From contig JACRQF010000010.1 of assembly GCA_016222825.1 (NCBI GenBank), forward strand, positions 496,001 through 560,000: 64,000 bases of DNA, in the 5' to 3' direction. Of the stretch, positions 44,275 to 53,233 are shown one piece after another. The translations under genes were made by a program, and so were the position numbers. This stretch comes from Verrucomicrobiota bacterium (lineage in GTDB: Bacteria; Verrucomicrobiota; Verrucomicrobiia; CAIQCK01). Under the pieces are notes generated by a model. The model was given only the letters and a program-made list of their open reading frames with translations, was not told the origin of the DNA and did no database searches. Each line of letters opens with the position of its first letter. The stretch's first letter is position 1.

Positions 44275-44301
44275 ATGCAGGAGGTCGTGATTGACAATTA
44301 G
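44275..44301 (+). other. Eight-codon leader-like frame before the barrel gene
   Basis: ATG 44275 encodes MQEVVIDN and stops at 44299-44301, overlapping the TTG start at 44291 in another frame. It could couple translation; it may also be chance. Confidence 0.25.
44279..44285 (+). promoter_or_regulatory. Strong ribosome-binding site for the TTG start at 44291
   Basis: AGGAGGT lies five bases before TTG 44291 and is the main reason to choose that start over GTG 44351. Confidence 0.6.
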
Positions 44302-45241
44302 TTCGTCTGGCAAACACAAATCGGCGGAGTCCTCCCGGGCCAGCCGCGGGGTGGGCGTGGCGCTTGCCCTCGTCCTGCTGCTGCCGCTGTCCGCCGCCGC
44401 GCAGGAAGCCCAACGCCGCCAATACGAAAGCATGCCGGCTGTGCCGGGCCTCGGCACGCCTGCCACGCCCAACATTTCCTTTCCTGAGGCCGAAGACGAG
44501 GAAATCGGCAAACAGTTCCTGCTGAGGCGCAAACTCGCCATTCCCCAGTTCTCCATCGCCGGCGACGCGCAGTATTTCTACAACTCCAACCCCCGACTGC
44601 TCGATGGGGACGCCAGTGACGACTTTCTTTTCGTCGGCTCCTCGACGTTCGCGTGGAACCCGACCTGGATCAAAGGCGCCTCCGTCTCGGCCTTCGCCCG
44701 CCAGCAGTTCTTCCGCTACAACAGCACCAGTGACTTGGATTTCAACTCCACCGCGTTCGGCCTGAACGTCGGCACCGCCGTGAAAGACTGGTTCAACGTC
44801 AACTACGGCTACACCGCTACGCGGCTCGAAAGCCGTCCCTTGGGCCAGTCGTTTTATGACGAAGGCGACGTCTCGGTCATGCTCAGCCGGAGCGAGAAGC
44901 TCGGGCCGCGGTTCTCGCTGCCCTACGGCTACACGATGGATTATTTCCACACCTCTCCCGGCAGCTTCAACCGCATTACTCACGGCATCTTCTCCGGCCT
45001 GAACTGCGCCATCACCCCCAAGCTCCTCGGCCAGTTCTTCTACCGGTTCCAGTATGAGGATTACAACGATGTCCCCCGCGAAGACCGCTCGCACGTCCTC
45101 TCGATCACGTTGACCTACTTCATCACCGATTGGGCCAGCGTCCGCGCGTTCGCAAGCTGGAGCACGAACAAATCCACCATTGACCGGAACTACGACGCCC
45201 TCAACAGCGGCATGGGCGCAAGCCTCGTCTGGAAGTTCTGA
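44291..45241 (+). CDS. Outer-membrane beta-barrel protein
   Basis: The 316-residue product has a signal peptide (VGVALALVLLLPLSAAAQ). Alternating aromatic strands follow (FSIAGDAQYFYNSNPRL, GFNVNYGYTATRLES, LLGQFFYRFQYEDYND, LSITLTYFITDW), and it ends WKF, an outer-membrane C-terminal signal recognised by BAM. It probably forms a 12- to 14-strand barrel. It directly follows the giant FecR protein, so a role as its anchor or exporter is plausible, though no POTRA or TPS motif is seen. The start is TTG 44291. Confidence 0.75.
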   Translation: MTISSSGKHKSAESSRASRGVGVALALVLLLPLSAAAQEAQRRQYESMPAVPGLGTPATPNISFPEAEDEEIGKQFLLRRKLAIPQFSIAGDAQYFYNSNPRLLDGDASDDFLFVGSSTFAWNPTWIKGASVSAFARQQFFRYNSTSDLDFNSTAFGLNVGTAVKDWFNVNYGYTATRLESRPLGQSFYDEGDVSVMLSRSEKLGPRFSLPYGYTMDYFHTSPGSFNRITHGIFSGLNCAITPKLLGQFFYRFQYEDYNDVPREDRSHVLSITLTYFITDWASVRAFASWSTNKSTIDRNYDALNSGMGASLVWKF

Positions 45242-45256
45242 CGGCCGCTTCCCGCC

Positions 45257-45949
45257 ATGATCCGCTATACCTTTGCCTTTGCGGACGGCAGCCACGCCGA
45301 GTTTTGCATTGACGAAAAAGCCTCCGTTCCCGCCATCCCCTGCAGCCCGGACGGACTGCCCGCGTGGATGGATCTCGACACGCACCGTTGCCCGCACTGT
45401 CCGCTAACGCGCTCCAAGCGCATGGTCTGCCCGGCCTTCGAGGCCATTTTCCCCACGATCAAGTCCTTTGACCACCGCGTCTCTTCGGACACCTGCGATT
45501 TGACGGTGGAGCAAAACGGCGTGACTCATCACGCGCACACGTCCATCCAGAATGCCGCGCGCTCCCTCATCGGCCTGCAACTGGCCCTGTCGGGCTGCCC
45601 CACCATGCGCAAGCTGCGCCCGTTGGCGCGCTTTCACATGCCGCTCGCGGACGCGGACGAAACCATTTTCCGCGTCTTCGGGATGCACATGCTCAGACAA
45701 TACTTCCGCCATGCCAAAGGCGGGCCGGCTGATTGGAGCCTGCCGGAATTGCAGGCGCTCTATCGGGACATCCACGAATTGAATCGCCAGCTCGCCAAGC
45801 GCATACGGGCGGCCTCGCACAAGGATGCCGCCGTCAACGGCCTTGTGATCCTGGATGCCTTCGCCCACGAGGTGGAATACAACATCGAAACCAACCTGGG
45901 CCAGCTCGCTCCCTATTTCGAGTCCTCCGAGCCGCCGGCCAAAAGTTGA
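45257..45949 (+). CDS. DUF6901-like cytoplasmic protein with CPxCP motif
   Basis: The 230-residue product has no signal peptide. It starts with beta strands (MIRYTFAFADGSHAEFCID), then WMDLDTHRCPHCPLTR with a CxxC pair that could bind metal, and LALSGCPTMRKLRPLARFHMPLADADET in the middle. The rest is helical. The order and spacing resemble what I recall of the DUF6901 family; its function is unknown. It starts 15 bases after the barrel gene on the same strand, so co-expression is likely. It converges on the glycosyltransferase gene. Confidence 0.55.
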   Translation: MIRYTFAFADGSHAEFCIDEKASVPAIPCSPDGLPAWMDLDTHRCPHCPLTRSKRMVCPAFEAIFPTIKSFDHRVSSDTCDLTVEQNGVTHHAHTSIQNAARSLIGLQLALSGCPTMRKLRPLARFHMPLADADETIFRVFGMHMLRQYFRHAKGGPADWSLPELQALYRDIHELNRQLAKRIRAASHKDAAVNGLVILDAFAHEVEYNIETNLGQLAPYFESSEPPAKS

Positions 45950-45962
45950 AGCCCCGCCCCGC

Positions 45963-47357
45963 TCACCACCGGTCGTAGTCCGGCTCGTAGATCTCCGTCG
46001 AAGTCTTCAGCGGCGACTCGGCACGCGTCAGGTGAAACGCGCAGGCGCTCGCGAAGATGCACATCTGCGGATAGACCGGCGCCACGGTCCGTGGGTCCAC
46101 ATACGCCGCGCAGAAACAACCCAGCGCCCCGGCCACCGTGCAGCCGGCCATCGCAAGCACCAGCGGCGCGGCATCCCGCCAATGACGCCGGATCACCCAC
46201 AACCCGCCGAAGCCGAACGCCACTATGGCGAGATTGATCAACTGCGCGTAGCGCACCACCCGCGCCGGCGCTTTCACAAACCACTGCCCCATCGGCTCCG
46301 CCCACAGCATCAGCATCCGGAACACCGGCAGCATGATGTAGTGCCGCACCGGATGGCCGCCAACCTTCTCGTCCGCCAGTTTCCCAAACGCCGCGTCAAT
46401 CTCCGGCGTCAACTTCATCTGCGCATACACCTGCCGCAGAAGCCCCCTCACCGCCTCGCGCTCCTCGTCCGAGTCGAATGCGTGATCGGGGAACTTCTCC
46501 ACCGGCGGCAACTGGTCGGGCTTGAAACCCGCGCCCTGCCCCACTACCGCCGAAATCAACGGCCGGTTGTAAGCATGTGAATCCGTCCATGTCGAAAGCC
46601 AGCGATGGTAGCCCGCCGCCGCCTGGTCCTGCGGCGTGGCCCAGCACGACGCCAGCACCCGGAATTGGCGCAGCGACACCATGTTTCGCGTCACCCACGG
46701 CAGGAACAGCAGCGCCGCGCATCCCACCACCAGCGCCGCGCGCTTGAGGGTGAAAAACCGCCTCCCCTCCGGCGTCAGGAAGAACGCCGGCAGCACAAAC
46801 ACCGGCAGCGCGATCAACGCTGGCCTTGTCAGCGCCGCCGCCGCGAAACTGATGCCCATGCCGATGAACCAGATGTTGCGGTTGTCGCGGCACGCCTTCA
46901 GCGCGCAAAACACCGCCAGCGTCGTCCACAATGTCGCCAGCGTCTCCGGCACCACGTAACCGGTGAGCGCCACCAGCGGCGTCGCGATCAGCGCCGTCCC
47001 GTAACTCCAGTAACCCACCAGCCGGTCGCGGAACAACTCCCGCGCCGTGCGATACACCAGCCAGCACGTGATCAAGTCCAGCACCGACTGCACGATCTGG
47101 ACCACGCGCACGTTGCCGCATCCAGCCCACTTGTAAACGGACGCCAGGAACAACGGATAATGCGGCACGCGCCGCGCGTTGGGAGCCGGATTGGCCGTGG
47201 CGTCGTCACTATAAACGCCGTGCTGGGTCAGGTTCACCGCGTATTGGTCAAACTGCGCGCTGTCCTCCGCCTTCATGGCGTCCACCCACTGCGGCACCAG
47301 CCAAAGCCGGAGGCTCAGCCCGATGATCGCCAAAATGATAAAATTGATCTGCTTCAT
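45963..47357 (-). CDS. GT-C type glycosyltransferase (ArnT/PMT-like membrane protein)
   Basis: The 464-residue product is rich in transmembrane helices, about 9-11. It starts MKQINFIILAIIGLSLRLWLVP. An early luminal loop carries the acidic motif AEDSAQFDQYA and then RRVPHYPLFLASVYKWAG, as in GT-C enzymes that take sugars from lipid carriers. YPQMCIFASACAFHL lies near the end. It probably modifies a cell-envelope glycan or protein. Start M47357 is chosen; the frame to 47441 adds a non-membrane stretch. Neighbours do not reveal the pathway. Confidence 0.65.
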   Translation of the reverse strand: MKQINFIILAIIGLSLRLWLVPQWVDAMKAEDSAQFDQYAVNLTQHGVYSDDATANPAPNARRVPHYPLFLASVYKWAGCGNVRVVQIVQSVLDLITCWLVYRTARELFRDRLVGYWSYGTALIATPLVALTGYVVPETLATLWTTLAVFCALKACRDNRNIWFIGMGISFAAAALTRPALIALPVFVLPAFFLTPEGRRFFTLKRAALVVGCAALLFLPWVTRNMVSLRQFRVLASCWATPQDQAAAGYHRWLSTWTDSHAYNRPLISAVVGQGAGFKPDQLPPVEKFPDHAFDSDEEREAVRGLLRQVYAQMKLTPEIDAAFGKLADEKVGGHPVRHYIMLPVFRMLMLWAEPMGQWFVKAPARVVRYAQLINLAIVAFGFGGLWVIRRHWRDAAPLVLAMAGCTVAGALGCFCAAYVDPRTVAPVYPQMCIFASACAFHLTRAESPLKTSTEIYEPDYDRW

Positions 47358-47878
47358 TTCAGATTCGTCGCCGTCCAATCGGCGCGGCTCCAAGAAAACA
47401 GAACCCGCCACCGATGTCAATGCAACGGTGGCGGGAGCCATCTCTGATTATGCCGGCACGGACGGATCGCTGCGCCGTCCGGTAATAATGATGAAGGCTT
47501 CGGACGCCGGCACTCCGAAAGCTCTCGGACAGGGTCGCGCCTTCGCCAGGCTGGTTTCGGGTTCTGACCTTATTGAAGGCGCACACGAGTGGTGGGAACT
47601 TGCAGTCAAGTATAAACACGGTGTGTTCATTGGAAAATCATGTTCAAGAAGCTCCATCAGCGGTTCAAGCTCCTGTTGACCCTGCTCGAACAGAGCGGTC
47701 TGGTGGAGTATCTCAAGTCGTTGTGAAGGCCGATATGGTTAGGGTTTATTCCTAGGCTCGTTTCAGGTTCAGCCCTATTGAGAAAACTCCCTGGAGGTGG
47801 GAAGGTGCAGGAGTGGCAATGGACGGTGCCTTTGCAAAGGAGAATTTAGTGAGTCATAGTCTATCAAGTTCAGCGTTT

Positions 47879-47948
47879 GTAGCGACGGCCCATTATCGTC
47901 GGCCCCTACCTCCATCCCACCATACGGCGGTGTGGGCCGTCGGCTACA
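47879..47948. repeat. REP-like inverted repeat
   Basis: gtagcgacggccca at about 47879-47893 pairs with tgggccgtcggctac at about 47932-47948 with a one-base bulge. Same word family as 34221-34290. Confidence 0.7.
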
Positions 47949-47997
47949 ACGCTGGATTTGATTCACCGGCCGCTCCCCGGCATCCCGTATTGATTTC

Positions 47998-48082
47998 ACC
48001 GTGTCTGTAGCGGCGGCCCATGATCGCCGTCAACCCACAGGTCAACTCCCAGCGGTTGTGACCGCCAGCTACAGCACGGTGT
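47998..48082. repeat. REP-like inverted repeat
   Basis: caccgtgtctgtagcggcgg (47998-48017) pairs imperfectly with ccgccagctacagcacggtg (48063-48082). It is the second element of the family in this gap. Confidence 0.7.
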
Positions 48083-48142
48083 CCCCATCGGCCCTTGGTC
48101 GTCGAGGTTGGCTTCCGCAAACGTTTGTGTCAGACTCCGACC

Positions 48143-49189
48143 GTGAGATTAAAGCAACTGCGCGACATTTGCAGCGCGATGGGCTGCGCTCTTGTCCTGG
48201 CTTCGGGCTGCGCTGACAAGACACCGCCAGCACGAGCCGCGGAAAGCGCGCGCACCGATGGCGCCGACATCATCCCCGGCTTGCTCGCGCAGATCAGCGA
48301 GGCCAACCTGCGGCGCGACCTGTTCTACCTCGCGAAAGACCCGCTGCCGTTCCGCAAGGCCAACTGCACGCTGCCGGGCCACAAGCGCAGCACGCTGGCC
48401 GAGGCGGACGCGTGGATCACAAAGCGCCTGCGCGGTTGCGGCTACAAGGTGGAGACCGACGTCTGCGAGGTGCAGGCGTTCGGTTGCGATCTGACAAAAC
48501 CGCGGCATCATACCTACGCGAAGCCGCCGCCCGGCGCGCCGTTCTTCACCGTCCACAACCTCTACGCCAAAAAGGCCGGCCGCCGTTGCCCGAAGGAGAT
48601 CATCATGCTGGTGGCGCACAAGGACTCGCAGAGCTGGATTGATTCGCCCGGCGCGTATGACAACGGCGTTGGCACGGTGGCGTTGCTGGAGATGGCGCGC
48701 GTGCTCGCGCGCTACCCGAGCGAGCGGTCCATCTGGTTCCTCTGGTGCAACGAAGAACACAAGCCGTGGACCAGCGTCATCGCCGCCAACAACTGCCGCC
48801 AGCGCGGCGACAACCTCGTCGCCATCTTTAACGTGGACAGCCTCGGCGGCAAATCCGACGAGGACATCGCCGCCGGTCGCAAGACCAACGTCACGCTGTA
48901 TACCGCGCCCGAAGGCAAGAGGTTGGCTGACTTGATGGCCGAGGTGAACGACGCCTACAGGATCGGCCTTGTTCAAAGCTCTTATCTGCGCCCGCGGCCG
49001 GGTGACGACGACGGCTCGTTCGTAAAGGCCGGCTATCCCTGCGCGGTGGCCAACCTCGGTTCCTATCCTTACGTTGATTCCGCGTATCACGAGGCCGAGG
49101 ACAAACCGGAGCGCGTGGACTTCGTCAACGTGCGCATGAGCACGCAAGCCACGCTGGCGGCGGTGTTGCGGCTGGATCGAGCGCGGTAG
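48143..49189 (+). CDS. M28-family metallopeptidase lipoprotein
   Basis: The 348-residue product from GTG 48143 begins VRLKQLRDICSAMGCALVLASGC, a lipoprotein signal with lipobox LASGC. M28 zinc ligands are visible: LVAHKDS (His), GAYDNGVG (Asp), WCNEEHKPW (Glu pair), FNVDSLGG (Asp) and a final SAYHEAEDKPERVD (His). It is a second M28 enzyme in this window, only distantly similar to the one at 5594-6616. It is likely surface or periplasmic. The start is uncertain; the frame is open to 48095. Confidence 0.75.
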   Translation: MRLKQLRDICSAMGCALVLASGCADKTPPARAAESARTDGADIIPGLLAQISEANLRRDLFYLAKDPLPFRKANCTLPGHKRSTLAEADAWITKRLRGCGYKVETDVCEVQAFGCDLTKPRHHTYAKPPPGAPFFTVHNLYAKKAGRRCPKEIIMLVAHKDSQSWIDSPGAYDNGVGTVALLEMARVLARYPSERSIWFLWCNEEHKPWTSVIAANNCRQRGDNLVAIFNVDSLGGKSDEDIAAGRKTNVTLYTAPEGKRLADLMAEVNDAYRIGLVQSSYLRPRPGDDDGSFVKAGYPCAVANLGSYPYVDSAYHEAEDKPERVDFVNVRMSTQATLAAVLRLDRAR

Positions 49190-49300
49190 GGCGGGATTTC
49201 TGATGGCGCGATCTGGAAGCATGCGCCACACAGCGCCAGTTTACGAAGCACTGCATGGTGTTGAAGAACACAGACCGCATGGGGCGCATCGCCGGCCAGG

Positions 49301-49396
49301 GCGGGCATCCTGCCCGCCTGCGACTGCGGCGCGAGTGAGAGCCAATGGGAAGAGATTGCGTTCGTAGTGTGTGCGCCAAGCGGGCAGGATGCCCGC
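49301..49396. repeat. REPIN-like element: two inverted hairpins
   Basis: gcgggcatcctgcccgc (49301-49317) and its exact reverse complement (49380-49396) face each other across 62 bases, and each 17-base arm is itself a 7-base-stem hairpin. This fills the middle of the 306-base gap between the M28 and HzsA-like genes; nothing else is seen there. Degenerate relatives follow the stop codons at 13233 and 30039. Confidence 0.85.
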
Positions 49397-49495
49397 GCTA
49401 CCGAGTGGCCCACTGAAAGAAAGGAAGGATCCTGTTCTCCTGCCGCGCTACAGTCAGCCGCGCTCCGACGCGTTGCCCGCGCGAAATGAACGCGC

Positions 49496-52400
49496 CTATT
49501 TTACCGCCACCTTCGCAACGGTCCGCGATGACGGCGGCTTCGTTTTCGCCGCAGCGGCGGCTTCGGCTGCGGTAAACGCGCGGTGGTAAATTTTTAAGCC
49601 GGCGATCTTGCCGGTGACTTGGAAGGAGGCATCCTTCGGCATCCCACTGTAGTGGCCCACGAGCAGGTCGCCCGACCAAGGCAACACGACGGCTGTGCCG
49701 GCTTTCTCCGCCACTTGCGCGCCGTCCTGGAAGACGCGCGCGACGCGGCCGTCGTAGGTGCAGACGATGTGCATCCACTGCCCCGCCAGCGGCTTGCCGC
49801 CGTCGCAGTCGAACCCGCCGACGTGCCAGCGCCAACGGCCGCCGATGCGCTGGAGGAACCAGCCCGCCTGATTCCACAATCCGCAGCTCACGGGAATCGG
49901 CATCTGGCCCGCCGCCTCCATGCTCAGCCACATCTCGACGGTGAGCGGCTGGGAGAGATCGAACTGTTCGCGATGCGGGAAGGCCACGTGGCCGCCGCGC
50001 GTCAGGTCGAGCACGCCGCCGGCAATGCGCGCGCCGCCGCGCGCCTCGCCCGCCAGATCTTCGCCGCCGTCGAGCCGCCCGCGCGTGTCCTTGTCGAAGC
50101 TCGCGGTGAACACCGGCTCCTTGACGAGCCGCGCGGTGGCGACGGCCGCAGCCGCCGGCCCGCCTTCGAGTCCGCGCCGACTGACGGCGCGCACGGTGTA
50201 GGCGTGCTCCACCTGCGGCTCGGCCGCGCCGTCGGTAAACCACGCTGCGCCGATCGGCTCGGCGGTGAGTTTGTCGAACTGCTTGGAGCCGGCCTTGGCG
50301 CGATAGACGTTGTAGTTCAGCGCGCGGCCCGGCACGGATTGCCAGCGCAACCGCACGCAGCCGGACGACGACGTAGCAGTGAACTCCACCGGCGCGGACG
50401 GCGGCGCGGGCGGCGGCACGTCGAGCACGGCATAGATCGGTTGGCTACGCTGCGAGTCGCGGAGGAAGACGATGGCGTAATGTTGCCGCCCCACCGCCGC
50501 CGATGTGTCCGTGAAGCTGGCGAGGCCGGTGCGCGTCAGCAGCGTGGAGTCGTCGGGCGTGAAGCCGGCTTTGGCCGAGCGATGCACCTCGGCTTCGAGG
50601 CCGATGGTGCGTGCGGAACGCTCCCAAGCCAGTTGCACGACGCCATCGTCGCCGAGCGTGGCTTGGAGAGCCGGCAACGGCGCAGGCATCGGCGGCGGAT
50701 TGAACTGCCGGCACGCGCCAGAAATGACCTCCGCGCCCGGCATGTCCACGCGCGGCGTCAGCAGCGCACGCTCGCGGCCGTTGCGGATGGTGGCGAGCAT
50801 CGTCTGGTAATGCTTGTCGCTCGTGGAGGCGAAGCTCACCAGCGGTGCGCCGCTCATGTCCGGCGGCGTGAACGGCAGTGGCGCGAACGCATCGAGCGGC
50901 TTGACGGCGTGGGCGTAGCCGTTCCAGAGGAGCCGCACGCGCTGCCACTTCGGGTCCACCTTGCGGTCGCGGCAGAGGCCAAGGCCGAAGCCGTTCGCAT
51001 CCGGCGGCAACGCCGCGCGCAGGATGCGGCTCAGTTCCGGCCGCTGGAGGTTGAACCAGTCGCTCTCGAAGTTGTTGCCGTGGCAACGCACGCAGCCGGC
51101 CACTTTCATCTGCGCCATCAGCGTCTTCTTGATGACCGGCCACTCGGTGAGCTGGCAGCCGTGTTTGGTCGAGTCCCACGTGCCGTGATAGAGGCCGTTG
51201 GAGTCCATCCACGCCATCAGCAGGTCGCGCTCGGTGCGTGTGAGGCCGGCGATGCGCCCGCCGTGGCCGTCGAGGAGCAGCTTCGCCAGCGGCGCGGCGC
51301 CGGAGCCGTGGCTGCGCGGCTGGAAAATCTGCGACGACCAGAAAGCCGTGCCGTTCATGCAATCAATGCCGGCGATCCAGTAAGCGATGAGTTGCGTGTC
51401 GCGGCGGTTGGCGAGGTTCTCATAGCTGATGTTGAAATGCTCCGTCCAACCGCCGGTGAGGTCGAGGCCGCCGCCAATGCCCTTCTCGCCGCCGTGGCAG
51501 GTCGCGCAATGTTTGTCGAGCGCCGGCTGCACCATAGCGGGGAAGTCCATGTAGCCGCTGCCCCACGACTCCGGTTGGAGCCGGGCCGGCCCGCGGACGA
51601 GGACGCGGCGCATCGTTTCGGGCGTGGTGGTGCCGTATTTGTATTCGTGACAGCCGATGCACGAGCGCGTCGTGCCCGGCGCGGCCTGCACGAACGTCCT
51701 CATGCTGTGGACGAGCCGCCCATCGCCGTCGAGCGCCTGGAAATAGACCGCCCGCCCTGCCGGCACCTCGAAATAAACCGAGCCGTCGTCGTTCACCGGC
51801 ACGACGCCGAGGAAATTCTTCACGCTGAACGCCAGCGCCGCGCTGACGAGGAACGTCTGGTTGTAAGGCTGTGCCCCGCCGTCGCGCCCGCTAATGCGCG
51901 AGGTTTCCTCGATGACGCGCAGCCACTTGATCTCGCCGCGCTTCACGCCGGAAAGCCCCTGGTAGATGTCCTGCACGAAGAACCGGCCTGTTTTAGCTCG
52001 GCGATCCGTGCTGTCAGCAATGACCTTCGGCGTGGGTCGCGGCTTCACCAGCATCGGCGAGTGCAGACAGATGTCCTTGTCTGACATCAACACGAGCCGG
52101 TGCCCCTCGCGATCCATCATCTCCAGCGCGTTGCGCTTCTGGCCGGCGGGCCGGCCGCTGAAGAGGACGAGGTTTTCCGACAGCGGCCACGGCTCGCACG
52201 AATCGCCCTTGTCGAATGTCGGGTCATCGGGATGTTCCAGGTTCGTGATCGCCTTCGGGTCGTTCTTGCCGAGCAGCGGGTCAATGAACCCGATCGAGCC
52301 GCGCGGCGTGGAGTTGTGCTTCGCGAGCGTGCCGACGATCAGATGCGAACCGGGCACGGCGCGCGCGTCGAGGATCGCTTCGGGGAAGACCATGTTGTTG

Positions 52401-53179
52401 GCGTAGAGCGCTGTCTCCTGCGTGCCGTCGGGATTCATCGTCCAGAGCGACTGGATGGTGAGCGCGTTCTTGTCCACGTATTCCCAACGTCCGAAGAGGA
52501 TGCGACCGTCCGGCAGGATGCTCGGGTCGAACTCGTTGACGTTGTTGACGGAGATCGGGTGCATGTCCGAACCGTCGGCGTTCATCACGTGCAGGATGCT
52601 GACGCCTTCGTTGGCGCACGGCACGAGGCCGCTGGGACGCGTCGAGAGGAACACGATGCGGCCGTCGGGCAGATAGGCCGGGGCGATGTCGTGCTGGCCG
52701 CTGTGACTGCCCTTGTAGATGCCGCACGCCGGCGTCGGGTCGGTGACGCGGCGCAAACCGGTGCCATCCATGTTCACCTCGTAGATGCAGGTGTTGCCCT
52801 TCGCATCGCCCTTGAAACAGAAGAGCACCTTCTTCGCGTCCCACGAAAGATCCGGATGCGTATAAACGCCGTGACCCGGCGTGCCCGGCGTCGTCTCGTC
52901 CACCAGCGGCCGGATGCGCCACTGCTCGCGCGGCGCCGACGGGTTTTCCAATACGTAGATGCCGCCACCGCCGGGCGGCCACTTGTAGTAGGTGTCGTAG
53001 ATGTGGATGCCGGTGTAGGAATGCCGCTTCACGAACAGCAACGGCGCGTCGAGCTGGCTGCGAAATTGTTTCTCGACCTCGGCGCTCACGGGCGGCGCGG
53101 CAGAGGAGACAGCCGCCGAGATCGCAAACACGCCGACCAAAAACAACGACGTTGCTGGACTCATCTTCATGCCATCCAA
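49496..53179 (-). CDS. Exported HzsA-like multihaem protein with PD40, FN3 and LamG-like domains
   Basis: The 1227-residue product has a signal peptide. An N-terminal beta-propeller of PD40/TolB-like repeats follows (DLSWDAKKVLFCF, YLPDGRIVFLSTR, ILPDGRILFGRWEY). The middle is a cytochrome region with three c-type haem motifs: CIGCH (about residue 507), CATCH (about 560) and CVRCH (about 695). Two FN3-like domains (RLRWQSVPGRALNYNVYRAKAG) and a LamG/concanavalin-like domain near the C-terminus (LDLTRGGHVAFPHREQF) come last. Similar proteins are annotated as hydrazine-synthase-alpha-like in PVC bacteria that do not perform anammox. Its electron partner and substrate are unknown. Confidence 0.75.
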   Translation of the reverse strand: MDGMKMSPATSLFLVGVFAISAAVSSAAPPVSAEVEKQFRSQLDAPLLFVKRHSYTGIHIYDTYYKWPPGGGGIYVLENPSAPREQWRIRPLVDETTPGTPGHGVYTHPDLSWDAKKVLFCFKGDAKGNTCIYEVNMDGTGLRRVTDPTPACGIYKGSHSGQHDIAPAYLPDGRIVFLSTRPSGLVPCANEGVSILHVMNADGSDMHPISVNNVNEFDPSILPDGRILFGRWEYVDKNALTIQSLWTMNPDGTQETALYANNMVFPEAILDARAVPGSHLIVGTLAKHNSTPRGSIGFIDPLLGKNDPKAITNLEHPDDPTFDKGDSCEPWPLSENLVLFSGRPAGQKRNALEMMDREGHRLVLMSDKDICLHSPMLVKPRPTPKVIADSTDRRAKTGRFFVQDIYQGLSGVKRGEIKWLRVIEETSRISGRDGGAQPYNQTFLVSAALAFSVKNFLGVVPVNDDGSVYFEVPAGRAVYFQALDGDGRLVHSMRTFVQAAPGTTRSCIGCHEYKYGTTTPETMRRVLVRGPARLQPESWGSGYMDFPAMVQPALDKHCATCHGGEKGIGGGLDLTGGWTEHFNISYENLANRRDTQLIAYWIAGIDCMNGTAFWSSQIFQPRSHGSGAAPLAKLLLDGHGGRIAGLTRTERDLLMAWMDSNGLYHGTWDSTKHGCQLTEWPVIKKTLMAQMKVAGCVRCHGNNFESDWFNLQRPELSRILRAALPPDANGFGLGLCRDRKVDPKWQRVRLLWNGYAHAVKPLDAFAPLPFTPPDMSGAPLVSFASTSDKHYQTMLATIRNGRERALLTPRVDMPGAEVISGACRQFNPPPMPAPLPALQATLGDDGVVQLAWERSARTIGLEAEVHRSAKAGFTPDDSTLLTRTGLASFTDTSAAVGRQHYAIVFLRDSQRSQPIYAVLDVPPPAPPSAPVEFTATSSSGCVRLRWQSVPGRALNYNVYRAKAGSKQFDKLTAEPIGAAWFTDGAAEPQVEHAYTVRAVSRRGLEGGPAAAAVATARLVKEPVFTASFDKDTRGRLDGGEDLAGEARGGARIAGGVLDLTRGGHVAFPHREQFDLSQPLTVEMWLSMEAAGQMPIPVSCGLWNQAGWFLQRIGGRWRWHVGGFDCDGGKPLAGQWMHIVCTYDGRVARVFQDGAQVAEKAGTAVVLPWSGDLLVGHYSGMPKDASFQVTGKIAGLKIYHRAFTAAEAAAAAKTKPPSSRTVAKVAVK

Positions 53180-53233
53180 CTCCTGTCAGCGGCGTTTATC
53201 CGACGCCGCGGCGGAACAACCTGTCTGTCTCGG

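Larger units (their letters stand above)
47358..48142. other. Repeat-rich intergenic zone
   Basis: This 785-base stretch contains no gene I can support. Visible structures are an imperfect direct repeat (47549 and 47754 regions, ggctggtttcgggttctgac against ggctcgtttcaggttcagcc) and a 28-codon frame at 47640-47726 (MFKKLHQRFKLLL onward, amphipathic, no match). Two REP-like inverted repeats at 47879-47948 and 47998-48082 precede the next gene. Confidence 0.5.

Noticed and set aside
47640..47726. 28-codon peptide gene (MFKKLHQRFKLLL...)
   Set aside because: Amphipathic and possible, but no ribosome-binding site, no homologue recognised and repeat-rich surroundings; left as a note.
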